The notes: generated by a model from the sequence alone, not told the origin. A stretch of 60,685 bases of DNA from Bacteroidales bacterium (GCA_028689615.1 JAQVCV010000021.1:1-60685), one strand, 5' to 3'. Positions 1 to 11,930 are shown, numbered from the stretch's first letter. Made by a program: numbers and translations.

Positions 1-245
1 TCAAAGCCATTGATCCCGACGATGTTCCCGAGGGTCACGACTGGAAAGAAGGGTTAAACCCCGACTCCCTGAAAGTTGTGACAGCCAAGGCAGAGCCTTC
101 ACTCACTGAAGTGAGCCCCTGGCAACATTTCCAATTTGAACGGGTTGGCTATTTCAATGTTGACCCCGATACACAGCCTGGGACCGTGGTGTTTAACCGC
201 ACTGTGGCCTTGAAAGATACCTGGGCTAAAGTGGCAGGCGAATAG
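1..245 (+). CDS. glnS: Glutaminyl-tRNA synthetase, C-terminal 80 residues (partial)
   Basis: The reading frame enters from the left edge (first full codon at 3) and stops at 243-245. It encodes the end of the anticodon-binding beta-barrel of a class I glutaminyl-tRNA synthetase, which charges tRNA-Gln in the cytoplasm. The family signatures visible are the WQHFQFERVGYF segment, the VFNRTVALKDTW segment and the very C-terminal WAK. Most of the protein lies outside the window, so the catalytic domain cannot be inspected. The gene is convergent with the next minus-strand gene, and both share the palindrome at 266-313. Confidence 0.9.
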   Translation, partial: KAIDPDDVPEGHDWKEGLNPDSLKVVTAKAEPSLTEVSPWQHFQFERVGYFNVDPDTQPGTVVFNRTVALKDTWAKVAGE

Positions 246-265
246 CCCCGCGAACTGCTTCCCCA

Positions 266-313
266 AAAAACGAAACGTGCTGAAATCAATTGATTTCAGC
301 ACGTTTCGTTTTT
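266..313. terminator. Bidirectional rho-independent terminator
   Basis: A perfect 24-bp palindrome (arms 266-289 and 290-313) is bounded by an A5 run on the left and a T5 run on the right. It lies between convergent genes, 20 bp after the glnS stop and 12 bp past the stop of the minus-strand gene, so it can end transcription from both sides. Confidence 0.85.
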
Positions 314-325
314 CCCGGGATTCTA

Positions 326-1642
326 TCACGTAAGCACACTCTCCAATTCAGCCTTCCATTTCAAAAACCCGTCAACCAAATCGCTGTAGTCGTGATAAAT
401 GCGGTGGTACTGGTCGGAAGCAGTGCTGATGTAGGCTGTTTTGCCCTGCACCTTCACCACGTTGATAATATCTTCAATTTTGCGCAGCATCAGTCGGGCC
501 TTTTCACGATCCTGCGGGATGTGCCACACGTAGGTGGCCTCCTCGGTGTCGAGGGTTTCCCACACCAGATGGTAATCGCGATCGCCAGAAAGAAGGAAGA
601 TAAACGAGAAGGGACGAAGGATGAAACGCAACCGCATCACCTTGTGCTGATGACGGTCGGAGAGGTAGCGCAGGTTGCGGTAGTGTTTGGTACCCGAAAT
701 CTTAAGCAGGTCGTTCATCAGATCAAAATCGTTGTCGTAGAAGGCCCGCCCCTTCATCCCTTTTTCGGTAAGCGCATCGAAAAGTTGGTCGCTGGTAAAG
801 AGCGACTTGTCAACATCCAAGTGCAATTTACGGCGGGTAAAATCGCCCACGAACTCAAACTTAACGCTGTCGATCATCTGACGGTTGATGCGGGCAATCT
901 CGGCCGACCATGCCTCGCACTTCACGATGCGCGTACCCTGCACCTCGAAACGCACCTCGACCGTGATGCGCTTGGTTCCCAACACGTTGGCGAAGTAATT
1001 CTTCACTGCATCAAACTCCTCGCGCAAATCGTGGTTGCTTATGGTTACCTCGGTATTGATTCCCAGAGGCTTCAGAAAATAATCGAGGGCCACGCACCCC
1101 AGCTTGAAGCGGATGTTTTTTACCCACACCGAAAAAGTATCGCTGAACACGCGCAGGGGTTCCTGCTTTGGCGTTGGCTCATTCGGGTAACTATCAGGGT
1201 GATCGGAAAATTGCAGCGGCGGATCAGGCAACGGAAAAGTATCGGGAGAAATGGAAAGATCGGGACGTGCCGATGGCTGGGGCAATTCTGGTTGGTTTAA
1301 AAATTCTGAACCATCGCCAGCGCCGTGACGTGCCGGAAGTGTACGCAGCAACTCGAACGTTTTCAGGGCTCTAAACCCGATGGTTTCGATTACCTCGCAC
1401 CACGCGTCGTTCGGATACCCATCGTCGGGAATGGGCTGCACACCCGTGTTGTAGCTCAACACCTCCACGAAAGCATGGTTGGTGTTGTAGTCGATGTTGA
1501 TTACCTGCACCTTCCACCACGCCGTACCTTCAATTGCCGTGATGTGTTGCGGCAGCTTTAGCGCCGAAAACGGCAACCATTTGCTATCGGTAAGCCACAC
1601 ACGATCGTGATCGAAAAGAAGTATCAGGGAGGGTTGAGACAT
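326..1642 (-). CDS. Hypothetical protein, 438 aa
   Basis: I do not recognise this protein. It has no signal peptide or membrane segment. It reads as two parts: an N-terminal region of about 100 residues rich in aromatic and beta-type sequence (residues VWLTDSKWLPF near the start), a proline-rich linker (about residues 115-160), and a C-terminal domain of about 275 residues with many alternating charged and hydrophobic residues. The ATG at 1642 (MSQPS) is preferred over an upstream in-frame TTG at 1660, because the intervening codons look non-coding. It is transcribed convergently with glnS. It is probably cytoplasmic; no function is suggested. Confidence 0.75.
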   Translation of the reverse strand: MSQPSLILLFDHDRVWLTDSKWLPFSALKLPQHITAIEGTAWWKVQVINIDYNTNHAFVEVLSYNTGVQPIPDDGYPNDAWCEVIETIGFRALKTFELLRTLPARHGAGDGSEFLNQPELPQPSARPDLSISPDTFPLPDPPLQFSDHPDSYPNEPTPKQEPLRVFSDTFSVWVKNIRFKLGCVALDYFLKPLGINTEVTISNHDLREEFDAVKNYFANVLGTKRITVEVRFEVQGTRIVKCEAWSAEIARINRQMIDSVKFEFVGDFTRRKLHLDVDKSLFTSDQLFDALTEKGMKGRAFYDNDFDLMNDLLKISGTKHYRNLRYLSDRHQHKVMRLRFILRPFSFIFLLSGDRDYHLVWETLDTEEATYVWHIPQDREKARLMLRKIEDIINVVKVQGKTAYISTASDQYHRIYHDYSDLVDGFLKWKAELESVLT

Positions 1643-1667
1643 GGGTGGAGCTATATTCAATGGTCGT

Positions 1668-1949
1668 TTACGAGCTTGATGGGGTAACGGTTACACGGTG
1701 GTTTAAAGCACCGAGCCTCACAGAGTAAAACCAACAAACCCTTCTCAATATCAGCCTACGAACCCTGATTGAACAACATCTGTTTTTAATACACTCTAAG
1801 TCAGGCCTTAGCTTATTACAATAAGCCATTTTACCTATCAGGTATCTCATTGCTGTTGATTTACCGGCAGGGCGAAGGCCAACAATCACAGGGGCTTGCC
1901 GCTTCAGAAAATGAGCTGCTAATCGATTGTATATCTTTCGTATAATCAA
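1668..1949 (-). pseudogene. Remnant of an AAA-type ATPase (DUF4143-like family), N-terminal fragment
   Basis: About the first 40 codons read as the N-terminus of the ATPases that pair an AAA domain with DUF4143: an RKIYNRL opening, then a Walker A-like loop (GLRPAGKST, with P where the family usually has Q or V), followed by a helix. Intact members are about 380-400 residues; here similarity ends after roughly 45 residues and the remaining codons do not look like protein. The frame begins with TTG rather than ATG and no ribosome binding site is visible. It is most simply a decayed gene fragment upstream of gyrB. Confidence 0.5.
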
Positions 1950-2033
1950 TATACAAGATCATTTGTACAGAAACCCGACAAAAAAACCCAACAATTTGCA
2001 CAATCTTGTACAAATTATCCCAATGCACACTAA

Positions 2034-4121
<2,088 letters not shown>

Positions 4122-4142
4122 TACCGATTAAAACAAATCTTG

Positions 4143-4182
4143 AAAAAAGGGGGGAACACATGCTGTGCTCCCCCCTTTTTTT
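4143..4182. terminator. Bidirectional terminator between gyrB and the GH63 gene
   Basis: An A6G6 left arm pairs with a C6T7 right arm around a nearly complementary AACACA/TGTGCT section, giving a long GC-rich hairpin flanked by A and T runs. The stop codon of the minus-strand GH63 gene overlaps its right edge. Confidence 0.85.
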
Positions 4183-6184
4183 AACGCTGCATGAGCAAAA
4201 GCAGCAAATGAGCCGCGCTCCACGAAAAATGGGGTGCATTGAGCCCGGCCCCTGTTACCGGATGGTAATTTTCGTACAAAGGCTCGCCTTTGTCGTTAAT
4301 GCCTGATGCGCCCAAAAGCAACTGATGCTGAAGACTATCAGCCAGTTCATTTAATCCGTAACGCCTCAATCCGGCTAAGGCAAAATAAGCCTGATCGAGC
4401 CACACGGGTCCACGCCAATAACCCTTCTCAGGTGCAAATCCCGAGGCCCGGGCCTCGACAGAAGGGAAAGGCACCAGGGTGCGGAAGCGGTCGGGCTGGC
4501 CAACAAGAGCAGCCACGGCTTGAGCCTGGGCAGTATCGGCAACACCAGCCCACAAAGGGAGCCATCCCTCGGGGCTGGCCACAGAGACAAACGCACCCTT
4601 CTCACCGTACCGATCGAAGTAAAAACCCTCCTTTTCGTTCCACAAATATTTGTTGATCAGAACCTTCAGGCGATCAGCCGACTGCAACATGGCATCGGCC
4701 TCGTCAACCCTGCCTGCAACCGACAACAACCTGGCAAGGAAAACCTTCTCGGCATACAGAAATCCGTTTAAATCAGGCGATTCCTGCTTCATGCACCAAG
4801 CCCCGTTACCCGATTTCACCAATTCGGCCTGATCAAACCTTATGGCATTATCCATTCCACTCTCCCAATTGGCTGCTTCGAGGGTGCCATCGGTCGAACC
4901 CCACGAACAAAGGCCGTTACCATCGGCATCGCGGTGCAAAAACCACCATTGGTGATAGTGCAACAATTGTGGAAGCATCTGTTTCACAAACGATTTATCG
5001 CCCGTGGCTTCATACACTTCGTTCACGGCCCAGGCAGCCAGAGGAGGCTTGGTGTCGCGGAAATTATCGTCGGCACTGTTTTCATAAATCACATCAGGAA
5101 CCATGCCTGCTGAATCCTGCCGACTGAAAAGAAGCCTGATCTGTTCGCGAGCCAGCGCAGGGTGAAACCAGGCACAGGCAGCAGCCTGCTTCCACGAATC
5201 CCACGCCCAAAAGCCATAAAAACCACGATAAAACGATGAAGGAAACACCCCGGCATGGAGAAGAGTTCCCTGCTTCATGCGCCAGTTGGTTACAAGGGTT
5301 TGAACACTCTTTACAGCCACCAGCATGGCCGAAGCCGAATCGGACGCGGGCTTCAAACGGCTGGCAACCTGCGACAGATACCCCTTCCATCGTCGCTGGC
5401 AGTTGTCGAAAGCCGAAGCCGGGTTTTCGAGCAACTCGTTCACCGCGAAAAGCCCCTGGGCAGTTTCATCGGGCGATTGAAAAAAACTAATGGCCACAAC
5501 ATAACTCACGAAAGCCTTGGGAGACAGTTGCACGGCATTCAGTTCAAGGCTGAAGGTTGAGTCGTTGGGTAATTGATACGAAGCCTCATCCGATAATCGA
5601 AGAGTAACAATACGCGACTCTGCCTTGTCGGAAAGCCAAACCCCGTCTTCGCGAAGTGAAGCAGCAAGCGTGTTGGCAAACAAACACCCCTGCCACGAAG
5701 GGACAAAACTTACAGCGGCAGAGCCCGTGTTGATGAGGGTGGCCCTTATCAATGCTGTATTTCCAGAAGCAAACACCAACTCCATCCTACCCTGCATTCC
5801 GGCCACCCTGAACGATTGTTCGAGCCTCCCTGGCAAACTGTGAGCCTCGCCGTTGGCAGCCCCCAGCGTTTTTCCCGATTTTGGATCGAGCAGGGTAAAC
5901 CTTATCAGCCTGTTGCTTATCCAACCCGGATTGTTGTTCATGAGCCACGGACCGGTAAAAGCCCCGCAATAAGAGTCGTCGGTATCGTAAGGCAAACCGA
6001 AGCCAAACCACGCACCCTGATCGGCCATAAAAGCACCGGCAGGAGAAGCGGGCGATGAAGGTGTGTAATGCAGGTTGAGCACATCGGGCCAGGCCTGAGG
6101 CACAAGTTGCCCCTTTAGCGAAACTGTTTGAAATGACACTGACAACATGAGCAGCAGGACAACGATTCTGAAAGAGTTTTTCAT
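4181..6184 (-). CDS. Secreted glycoside hydrolase, family 63-like (667 aa)
   Basis: A Sec signal peptide (about residues 1-26) precedes a YgjK/GH63-like enzyme with an (alpha/alpha)6-barrel. Family features are the GFWAWDSWK segment, whose Asp matches the catalytic acid of YgjK, the segments NWESGMDN and DQAELVK, and the YENYHPVTG segment near the C-terminus, whose Glu matches the general base. YgjK is about 780 residues, so this is shorter but contains both catalytic segments. GH63 enzymes hydrolyse alpha-glucosidic bonds; the actual substrate cannot be read from sequence. It probably acts in the periplasm on short oligosaccharides. It stands alone, with no SusCD pair, convergent to gyrB and 11 bp downstream of the potassium transporter gene, so it may be co-transcribed with it. 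Confidence 0.82.
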   Translation of the reverse strand: MKNSFRIVVLLLMLSVSFQTVSLKGQLVPQAWPDVLNLHYTPSSPASPAGAFMADQGAWFGFGLPYDTDDSYCGAFTGPWLMNNNPGWISNRLIRFTLLDPKSGKTLGAANGEAHSLPGRLEQSFRVAGMQGRMELVFASGNTALIRATLINTGSAAVSFVPSWQGCLFANTLAASLREDGVWLSDKAESRIVTLRLSDEASYQLPNDSTFSLELNAVQLSPKAFVSYVVAISFFQSPDETAQGLFAVNELLENPASAFDNCQRRWKGYLSQVASRLKPASDSASAMLVAVKSVQTLVTNWRMKQGTLLHAGVFPSSFYRGFYGFWAWDSWKQAAACAWFHPALAREQIRLLFSRQDSAGMVPDVIYENSADDNFRDTKPPLAAWAVNEVYEATGDKSFVKQMLPQLLHYHQWWFLHRDADGNGLCSWGSTDGTLEAANWESGMDNAIRFDQAELVKSGNGAWCMKQESPDLNGFLYAEKVFLARLLSVAGRVDEADAMLQSADRLKVLINKYLWNEKEGFYFDRYGEKGAFVSVASPEGWLPLWAGVADTAQAQAVAALVGQPDRFRTLVPFPSVEARASGFAPEKGYWRGPVWLDQAYFALAGLRRYGLNELADSLQHQLLLGASGINDKGEPLYENYHPVTGAGLNAPHFSWSAAHLLLLLMQR

Positions 6185-6195
6185 AGGGTGGTAGA

Positions 6196-8013
6196 TTATC
6201 CGATGGGAATGTCGGTTGATGGATATTTCTGACGGGTAAACAAAACTTTAGAGGTGAGAGCAAGGCCCAGCGTAAGCGTTCCCACCCTGCCAATAAACAT
6301 CGAAAGGATCAGGATACACCGCCCGGCGTCGCTCATCTGGGCAGTAATTCCGGTTGACAAGCCAACGGTAGCGAATGCCGAAACCTCTTCAAACAGAACC
6401 CTGATGAAGGCAATCCCGGGATCGGTGAAGGTGAGCAAAAAGGTAGAAATAAGTATGGTGGCCATGCTGAAAAACACCACCGTATAAGCCTTATCCAGAA
6501 TCTCGAAAGAGATGTTGCGCCTGAACATTACCAGGTGCTTCTCGCGTCGGAGAGTTGCAATCGACGATCGAACCAGCACGGCAAACGTGGTGGTTTTAAT
6601 TCCACCACCTGTTGAACCCGGTGATGCCCCTATGAACATCAGAAAAATAAAGAAGAGCCATATCGGCAGAGGCAACAAACCAACATCAACCGTGTTGAAA
6701 CCGGCTGTTCGGGTAGAAACCGATTGAAAAAAGGCGGCCATCAACCTTTGCCCCCACGACAGATTTTCGGTAGCCAAATTGACCGGAGTTATTAAAAACA
6801 CAACCATTCCGGCAAGGATCAAGGCGCCAGAAGTGAGAATCACAATTTTTGAAGATGTTTCGATACGACGCCAGGGGTGCTTCCATCGAAAGTAGATGCT
6901 GCGTGGCGAGAAAACATCCTGAAGCACAAGAAATCCCAAACCACCAGCAATGATGAGCAAAGCAACAACCAAATGCGACACCCATATTGAACCAACCACG
7001 CTACCAGCAAGACTATCGGAGAACAGCGCGAAACCAGCGTTGTTAAACGCCGAAACTGAGTGAAAAACAGCATAAAAAATCTTCTCACCCACCGCCATAG
7101 CTCCAAGATGGGCATCCCATGACCAATAGATCAGGGCAGCACCTGTGGCCTCTATCAAAAAACTGTAGAGCACGATGCGACGCAACAAACTTCGGGTATT
7201 GGCCAGCTTGTCGGTACTCAGCAGATCTTTCATCAACGACTGGTACTTCAGCCCCCCAAGGCTTTTATAGAAACTGGTGAAGAAGGTTGCAAACGAGATG
7301 ATGTTGATACCACCCAACTGAATTAAAAGCATAATAACTACCTGCCCTCTGGTGGTAAAAAAGGTAGCAGTGTCAACCACAGCCAGTCCGGTCACGCAGC
7401 AGGCACTGGTTGATGTAAAGAAAGCATCCAGAAACCTGATGGAACCTGTAACCGTCATGCGAGGCATCATCAACAAAAAAGCGCCACTCAGAATCAAGAC
7501 CACAAACGACAAGGTGAGCAAGCCTGCCGGGCCTATATGCACCCTGTCGAGCCTTGAGGCCAGCCGTGCAAGTTCAACCAACAGAATTATCAAAAAATAG
7601 AACTGAACAAAAATGATATAAACTGCCGGCAGCAAGGGCAGATTAAGCCTCACAAAAGCAGCGTCAACCAGATTCTGGCCATAAAACAACCGCAGGGCTC
7701 CCGAGACAACCACAACCAACATCAGCGCACCCTCGAACCAGGTGCGTCGCATAAACTCCAGTGGACGAAACTCAGTAAAAACAGTAAGAACATACTTCAA
7801 CACATAGAAAGCTAGTGAGGAGTGAATAACCCCCATTGCTACACGCGACAGAAGCGGATCGGGGAAAAAACCAAAGGTGTAAAGGATGGAAGCTACCCCG
7901 GCCAACCCGACAGGAAGGCTGCTCCACCGCAAAAAATATTGAATCGATTGCCTGCGACTGTAGAGCCACAGTTGAACCCACTCACGAAACCGCAGATACA
8001 GGTTGCGCAACAT
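6196..8013 (-). CDS. ktrB: KtrB/TrkH-type potassium transporter membrane subunit (605 aa)
   Basis: This is the K+-translocating subunit that works with the RCK protein encoded just upstream (11 bp apart). The four M1-P-M2-type repeats are visible with filter-like glycines: SACCVTGLAV, FNNAGFALF, RTAGFNTVD and FATVGLSTG. The SPGSTGGGIKTTT loop typical of the Trk/Ktr family is present. It is longer than a usual KtrB (about 450 residues) because about 150 N-terminal residues form extra hydrophobic segments (three or four membrane helices), a layout common in Bacteroidota TrkH-like proteins. It resides in the inner membrane. Whether it is a Na+- or H+-coupled transporter or a gated channel cannot be told. 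Confidence 0.88.
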   Translation of the reverse strand: MLRNLYLRFREWVQLWLYSRRQSIQYFLRWSSLPVGLAGVASILYTFGFFPDPLLSRVAMGVIHSSLAFYVLKYVLTVFTEFRPLEFMRRTWFEGALMLVVVVSGALRLFYGQNLVDAAFVRLNLPLLPAVYIIFVQFYFLIILLVELARLASRLDRVHIGPAGLLTLSFVVLILSGAFLLMMPRMTVTGSIRFLDAFFTSTSACCVTGLAVVDTATFFTTRGQVVIMLLIQLGGINIISFATFFTSFYKSLGGLKYQSLMKDLLSTDKLANTRSLLRRIVLYSFLIEATGAALIYWSWDAHLGAMAVGEKIFYAVFHSVSAFNNAGFALFSDSLAGSVVGSIWVSHLVVALLIIAGGLGFLVLQDVFSPRSIYFRWKHPWRRIETSSKIVILTSGALILAGMVVFLITPVNLATENLSWGQRLMAAFFQSVSTRTAGFNTVDVGLLPLPIWLFFIFLMFIGASPGSTGGGIKTTTFAVLVRSSIATLRREKHLVMFRRNISFEILDKAYTVVFFSMATILISTFLLTFTDPGIAFIRVLFEEVSAFATVGLSTGITAQMSDAGRCILILSMFIGRVGTLTLGLALTSKVLFTRQKYPSTDIPIG

Positions 8014-8024
8014 AAGCCTGTGTA

Positions 8025-8720
8025 TCAGGAGTTGATATCGATAAACCGCTGAATATCACTTCTGGTGCCAAAGAGCACCAGGTGGTCGGTTTCAAGAATC
8101 ACGGTTTTTGACTCGGGAACACCGGCAACATGGTAGGTTGGTTCGGCTCCCTTAACTGCATTTTTTGTGTCCTCCATTTTAAGGGTGACCAAACTAAGGC
8201 GATACCGGTCGCGCATATCCAGATCGCCAATGGTGCGCCCCACCACTTTGGGCGGGGTAAGCACTTCAGCAATGCGATAGTTATCGGGCAATTGCAGATA
8301 AGATATGAGCGATGGCATGAGAAGCCTTTCAGCTACAACTGAACCCACCTCCTCTTCGGGCATCAGTATTTCGGAAACGCCAAGTTTCTCCAGAATCAGC
8401 CTCTGGTTGTTGCCAGCGGCTCTGGCCATGATTCGTTTCACCCCCAGTTCCAGACATTGAGCAATTACCAGCAGACGCTGCTCGAAATCCTGACCAATGG
8501 CCACCACCACAGCATCAAACTTATCAATCTCCTGAGCGCGAAGGGCTCGCGGATCGGTTGCATCCAATGCCACACAGTACGCCACGTCGTCAGCAATAGC
8601 CTCGATGGTGGCGGCGCTGCTATCGATAGCCAGCACCTCGGCCCCTTTGCGGGTTAGGCTTCGGGCTATGGCTCCCCCAAAATCACCAATGCCTATCACG
8701 GCAATTTTTCTTGTTCCCAT
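8025..8720 (-). CDS. ktrA: KtrA/TrkA-type RCK regulatory subunit (231 aa)
   Basis: A cytoplasmic nucleotide-binding gate for the neighbouring K+ transporter. The N-terminal RCK_N Rossmann fold starts at residue 4 with GIGDFGGAIA (GxGxxG) and has the acidic residue ending beta-2 (AIDSS). A C-terminal RCK_C domain occupies about residues 140-231. The length matches KtrA (about 220) and not the double-RCK TrkA of E. coli (458). A TACCTTTG box at 8741-8748 lies just upstream, so this gene probably leads an operon with the transporter and possibly the GH63 gene. Confidence 0.88.
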   Translation of the reverse strand: MGTRKIAVIGIGDFGGAIARSLTRKGAEVLAIDSSAATIEAIADDVAYCVALDATDPRALRAQEIDKFDAVVVAIGQDFEQRLLVIAQCLELGVKRIMARAAGNNQRLILEKLGVSEILMPEEEVGSVVAERLLMPSLISYLQLPDNYRIAEVLTPPKVVGRTIGDLDMRDRYRLSLVTLKMEDTKNAVKGAEPTYHVAGVPESKTVILETDHLVLFGTRSDIQRFIDINS

Positions 8721-8740
8721 GGTTCATGTATAGTTCAATG

Positions 8741-8748
8741 CAAAGGTA
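8741..8748 (-). promoter_or_regulatory. -7 box for the ktrA-ktrB operon
   Basis: Read on the minus strand this is TACCTTTG, an exact TAnnTTTG match, 20 bp before the ktrA ATG at 8720. Confidence 0.6.
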
Positions 8749-8877
8749 ACACGATTTCATATCCCAACAGACTTACCCTCGCCTATCCATCAGGCCTCTC
8801 TCCTCAAATTTGTTGATTTATTGGTATGGGTACAAAGATATTTCGTAATATTGAGTTTTTTTAAAAGTGAGAGAAAA

Positions 8878-11800
8878 ATGTGTAGGAAGCAGATGGGAAC
8901 CCAAAAAAAGATTGTTTTTAATACGCTTATTCTGTTGCTGTTAACTTTGACCAGGGTTGCAGAGGGACAAGAGTTTATGTTCAAGCAATACACAGTTGCC
9001 GACGGGTTGGTTCAGATGCAGGTGAACTCTCTGTTTGAAGACAGCCGCGGCTACCTGTGGGTGTGCACACGTGCCGGAGTAAGCCGGTTCGACGGGTATG
9101 AGTTTAAAAACTATACCAAACGTGAAGGGCTGGGTGAGACATTTTGTTACGGCGCGCAAGAGGACAAACATGGTATCATTTGGATAACACACCCAACAGG
9201 AATCTCCGCTATATCCAGCGACAAGGTGGTTTATTACAAACCCTGGGGGAATGACCAGATGTTTTTTTGGGAATTAGGATACAACAAAGAAAAGGATCAT
9301 TTTATATTTGCTGGTTACAATACCACCGATAATTTGATAAAAAAAATATACCACGTCTCAAGAGATTCTGGCTTTAATGACGTTACAAATCAATACCAAA
9401 AATTGATTGCCGCAGCTAACGACAGAGAGAAAACCGGAACGTTTCATCTTAAATACGACAATAAGAATCAGCTTATCTATGTTATAACATCCCGAAAAAT
9501 CTATGCCTTCAATTTCGATGGCTCATTGCTTAAACAACACAAAATAGATGCTTTAGACGCTTTTGAAGTTACATCAACCAAGCTAATTTCCGACCTTAGG
9601 GGGAATCTGTACACGACATCGGTTGATACCATCAAAAAAATCCTTTCTCATGGCACTCGGGAATTCTTTACTGAACTTACTGTCTCCCCTTTTGATTCGC
9701 TATCGATTGCCAAAGATAATCAAAACAAAATATATTTTAAAACCGTCAGCTCATCAACCTTTCAAAAAACTGCAACTTCTATTGATCATTTCATTTTTCC
9801 CTATTTTACGAAAAACGGCACCCTGTGGCTTGGCACTGACGGAGGAGGCCTTTACAAAGTGCTGTCAACAACCCTGCTAAGCTACCGGCCTGCCGAAGGG
9901 GGGATGCTTCCCTACGTGTGGAACCTGGCAGAAACCGACGAAGGGATGCTGTTTGGCTCTGTTGATGGCGAAGCCGTATTGCTTGAAAACCACTCGACCT
10001 TTCAAAAAATTAATACCAGCAATTTTAAAAGTGGAATAGGTCGTGTCCTCTACGACAAAATAATGTTCTATTTCGGATCCATCAACAATTTCGGGGGATA
10101 CACGATGATGTCGGTATCGCACCGGATTGTAATGGGATATAAAAACAGGAAATTCGTGAACCTGACCGACGAGCTTTCGTCGGACGGGTATTGCATGATT
10201 GAAGACAAAACCCGCCACAAGGCGGTGGTAGGCAGCAACAGAGGGCTGGTCGTATTCAACGAAGATATGAGCCACGAGTTGTGGGAAGGCGTTCCGAAAA
10301 ACCAGGGGCAAGTGCTCTCGGTGAGCATCGACAAAAGCAACCGTTATTGGGTAGGCAACAGCCATGGCATGGCAATATTCGAGAATGGGAAAATCAGCCA
10401 GTTTCCCAACAAGGAAATAGACTGGAACATGGGTGCACGCGCACAGTTGCGCGACAGGTGGGGGAACCTGTGGATTGGCAACGATCTCGGACTGTTTCAT
10501 TACCACGATCGGGGCAATCCGCGTCAGGTTGCACCCGATGTTGTAAACGCCATGGTGGTTTCGCTTGCCGAAGCTCCCGAGGGATACCTTTTGGTCGGGA
10601 CCCTGAAAGGACTGGTGCTGCTCGATCTGAAGAGGTTCTACAATCAGCATATTGAACAAACCATCTTTCTGAACGAAAGCATGGGATTTGGCGGCACCGA
10701 AAGCGCACAAAACTGCCTTTTCCGCGATTCAAAAGGATTCTATTGGATTCCCACCCCCGACAGGGTTATAAAATTTGATTTGAAGGGCTTTCTTCGAGAC
10801 TCCGTGAACATACCCGAGGTGGTGATTGAAAGGCCCGAAGTGCTGCAAGCTGACATGAAATGGATTGCAGAAGGCAACAGCGACAGCGAAACAGGAGCTA
10901 TGCTTTTTGACCACAACCAGACAAATCTTAGGTTCCATTTCACAGCCCTAAAAACCAAATATACCGAAAACACACGCTACCGGCATAAACTCGATGGCAA
11001 CGATGCCGATTGGTCGGAATGGAGCACAGAAAGAAATGCAGTTTACACCAACCTGAAACCGGGCGAATATACCTTGCTGGCCGAAGCCATGAACCCGTTC
11101 AATAAAAAATCGGCTACAGCGTCTGTTACCGTTATAATTGCTGCTGCATGGTACCAGACACTCCTTTTCAAAGCCCTGGTGGCCTTGACCCTGACAGCTC
11201 TGGTGGTTGGAATAACCCTCTATTACAACAACATGGCACGACACAAAAAACTGATGGCCAAAGAAACAGAGCGGGTAATTGCCCGGCTTCAGCTCAAAGC
11301 GGTGCAAAACCAAATGGATCCGCATTTTATTTTCAATGCACTCAATTCTATTGGAGCTTCGGTTTTTCACAGATCAAAAGATGAAACTTACAGCTTCATC
11401 CAACGTTTTGCCAGACTTATCCGAATCACCCTCGATAATTCAGAACGTCTTATCCGACCTGTTGAGAGAGAAATAGACTTCGTGAAAAATTATCTCGACA
11501 TAGAGATTATGCGTTTTGGCGACAAAATTTCGTATGAGTTGAATGTTGACGAAAAGGTAAATCCATCGCGCCTGGTACCTAAAATGATAGTTTACAACTG
11601 GGTGGAAAATGCCATCAAACATGGCATCGGCAACAAAACCTCCAATGGACTGATAACCATCGACATCTCTCAATCACCAACCGCGCTGCTGATTCGTGTA
11701 ACCGACGATGGGGTAGGACGGGCAGCGGCATCGGGTTTCAGTTCGGGCACACGCAAAGGAGAAAACATGCTCAAGGAGATGATAACCACCTTTAATCGGT

Positions 11801-11916
11801 TTTCACCCGACCCCATAACCGTTGAGATACGCAACCTGAATCCTGACAACGATCAAAACCCGGGAACAGAAGTGCTGGTGGTCATTCCCAATAGTTTTAA
11901 AGGGCAATTAGGTTGA
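8878..11916 (+). CDS. Periplasmic-propeller sensor histidine kinase, LytS/His_kinase family (1012 aa)
   Basis: A membrane sensor with a signal peptide or N-terminal anchor, a large periplasmic two-component propeller region (repeats such as DSRGYLWVCTRAGVSRFDG, NLWIGNDLGLFHY), a Y_Y_Y domain near residues 690-750, one transmembrane helix (about 765-790), and a cytoplasmic LytS-type kinase: the phosphoacceptor His is in NQMDPHFIFNALNS and the ATPase N-box is NWVENAIKHG. Such kinases usually act on a LytTR response regulator, but no regulator gene is present in this window. The frame is open back to a TTG at 8821; the ATG at 8878 is chosen because a purine-rich GAGAG stretch precedes it, though the next ATG at 8893 is also possible. 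The signal sensed is unknown. Confidence 0.85.
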   Translation: MCRKQMGTQKKIVFNTLILLLLTLTRVAEGQEFMFKQYTVADGLVQMQVNSLFEDSRGYLWVCTRAGVSRFDGYEFKNYTKREGLGETFCYGAQEDKHGIIWITHPTGISAISSDKVVYYKPWGNDQMFFWELGYNKEKDHFIFAGYNTTDNLIKKIYHVSRDSGFNDVTNQYQKLIAAANDREKTGTFHLKYDNKNQLIYVITSRKIYAFNFDGSLLKQHKIDALDAFEVTSTKLISDLRGNLYTTSVDTIKKILSHGTREFFTELTVSPFDSLSIAKDNQNKIYFKTVSSSTFQKTATSIDHFIFPYFTKNGTLWLGTDGGGLYKVLSTTLLSYRPAEGGMLPYVWNLAETDEGMLFGSVDGEAVLLENHSTFQKINTSNFKSGIGRVLYDKIMFYFGSINNFGGYTMMSVSHRIVMGYKNRKFVNLTDELSSDGYCMIEDKTRHKAVVGSNRGLVVFNEDMSHELWEGVPKNQGQVLSVSIDKSNRYWVGNSHGMAIFENGKISQFPNKEIDWNMGARAQLRDRWGNLWIGNDLGLFHYHDRGNPRQVAPDVVNAMVVSLAEAPEGYLLVGTLKGLVLLDLKRFYNQHIEQTIFLNESMGFGGTESAQNCLFRDSKGFYWIPTPDRVIKFDLKGFLRDSVNIPEVVIERPEVLQADMKWIAEGNSDSETGAMLFDHNQTNLRFHFTALKTKYTENTRYRHKLDGNDADWSEWSTERNAVYTNLKPGEYTLLAEAMNPFNKKSATASVTVIIAAAWYQTLLFKALVALTLTALVVGITLYYNNMARHKKLMAKETERVIARLQLKAVQNQMDPHFIFNALNSIGASVFHRSKDETYSFIQRFARLIRITLDNSERLIRPVEREIDFVKNYLDIEIMRFGDKISYELNVDEKVNPSRLVPKMIVYNWVENAIKHGIGNKTSNGLITIDISQSPTALLIRVTDDGVGRAAASGFSSGTRKGENMLKEMITTFNRFSPDPITVEIRNLNPDNDQNPGTEVLVVIPNSFKGQLG

Positions 11917-11930
11917 GTTGACAGGAATGG

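Noticed and set aside
290..1300. 336-codon open frame on the plus strand
   Set aside because: It lies opposite the 438-aa minus-strand gene, has no promoter or family motif and its composition is that of an antisense shadow.
9877..10710. 277-codon minus-strand frame inside the sensor kinase gene
   Set aside because: The plus strand clearly encodes propeller repeats here; the minus frame has no recognisable domain.
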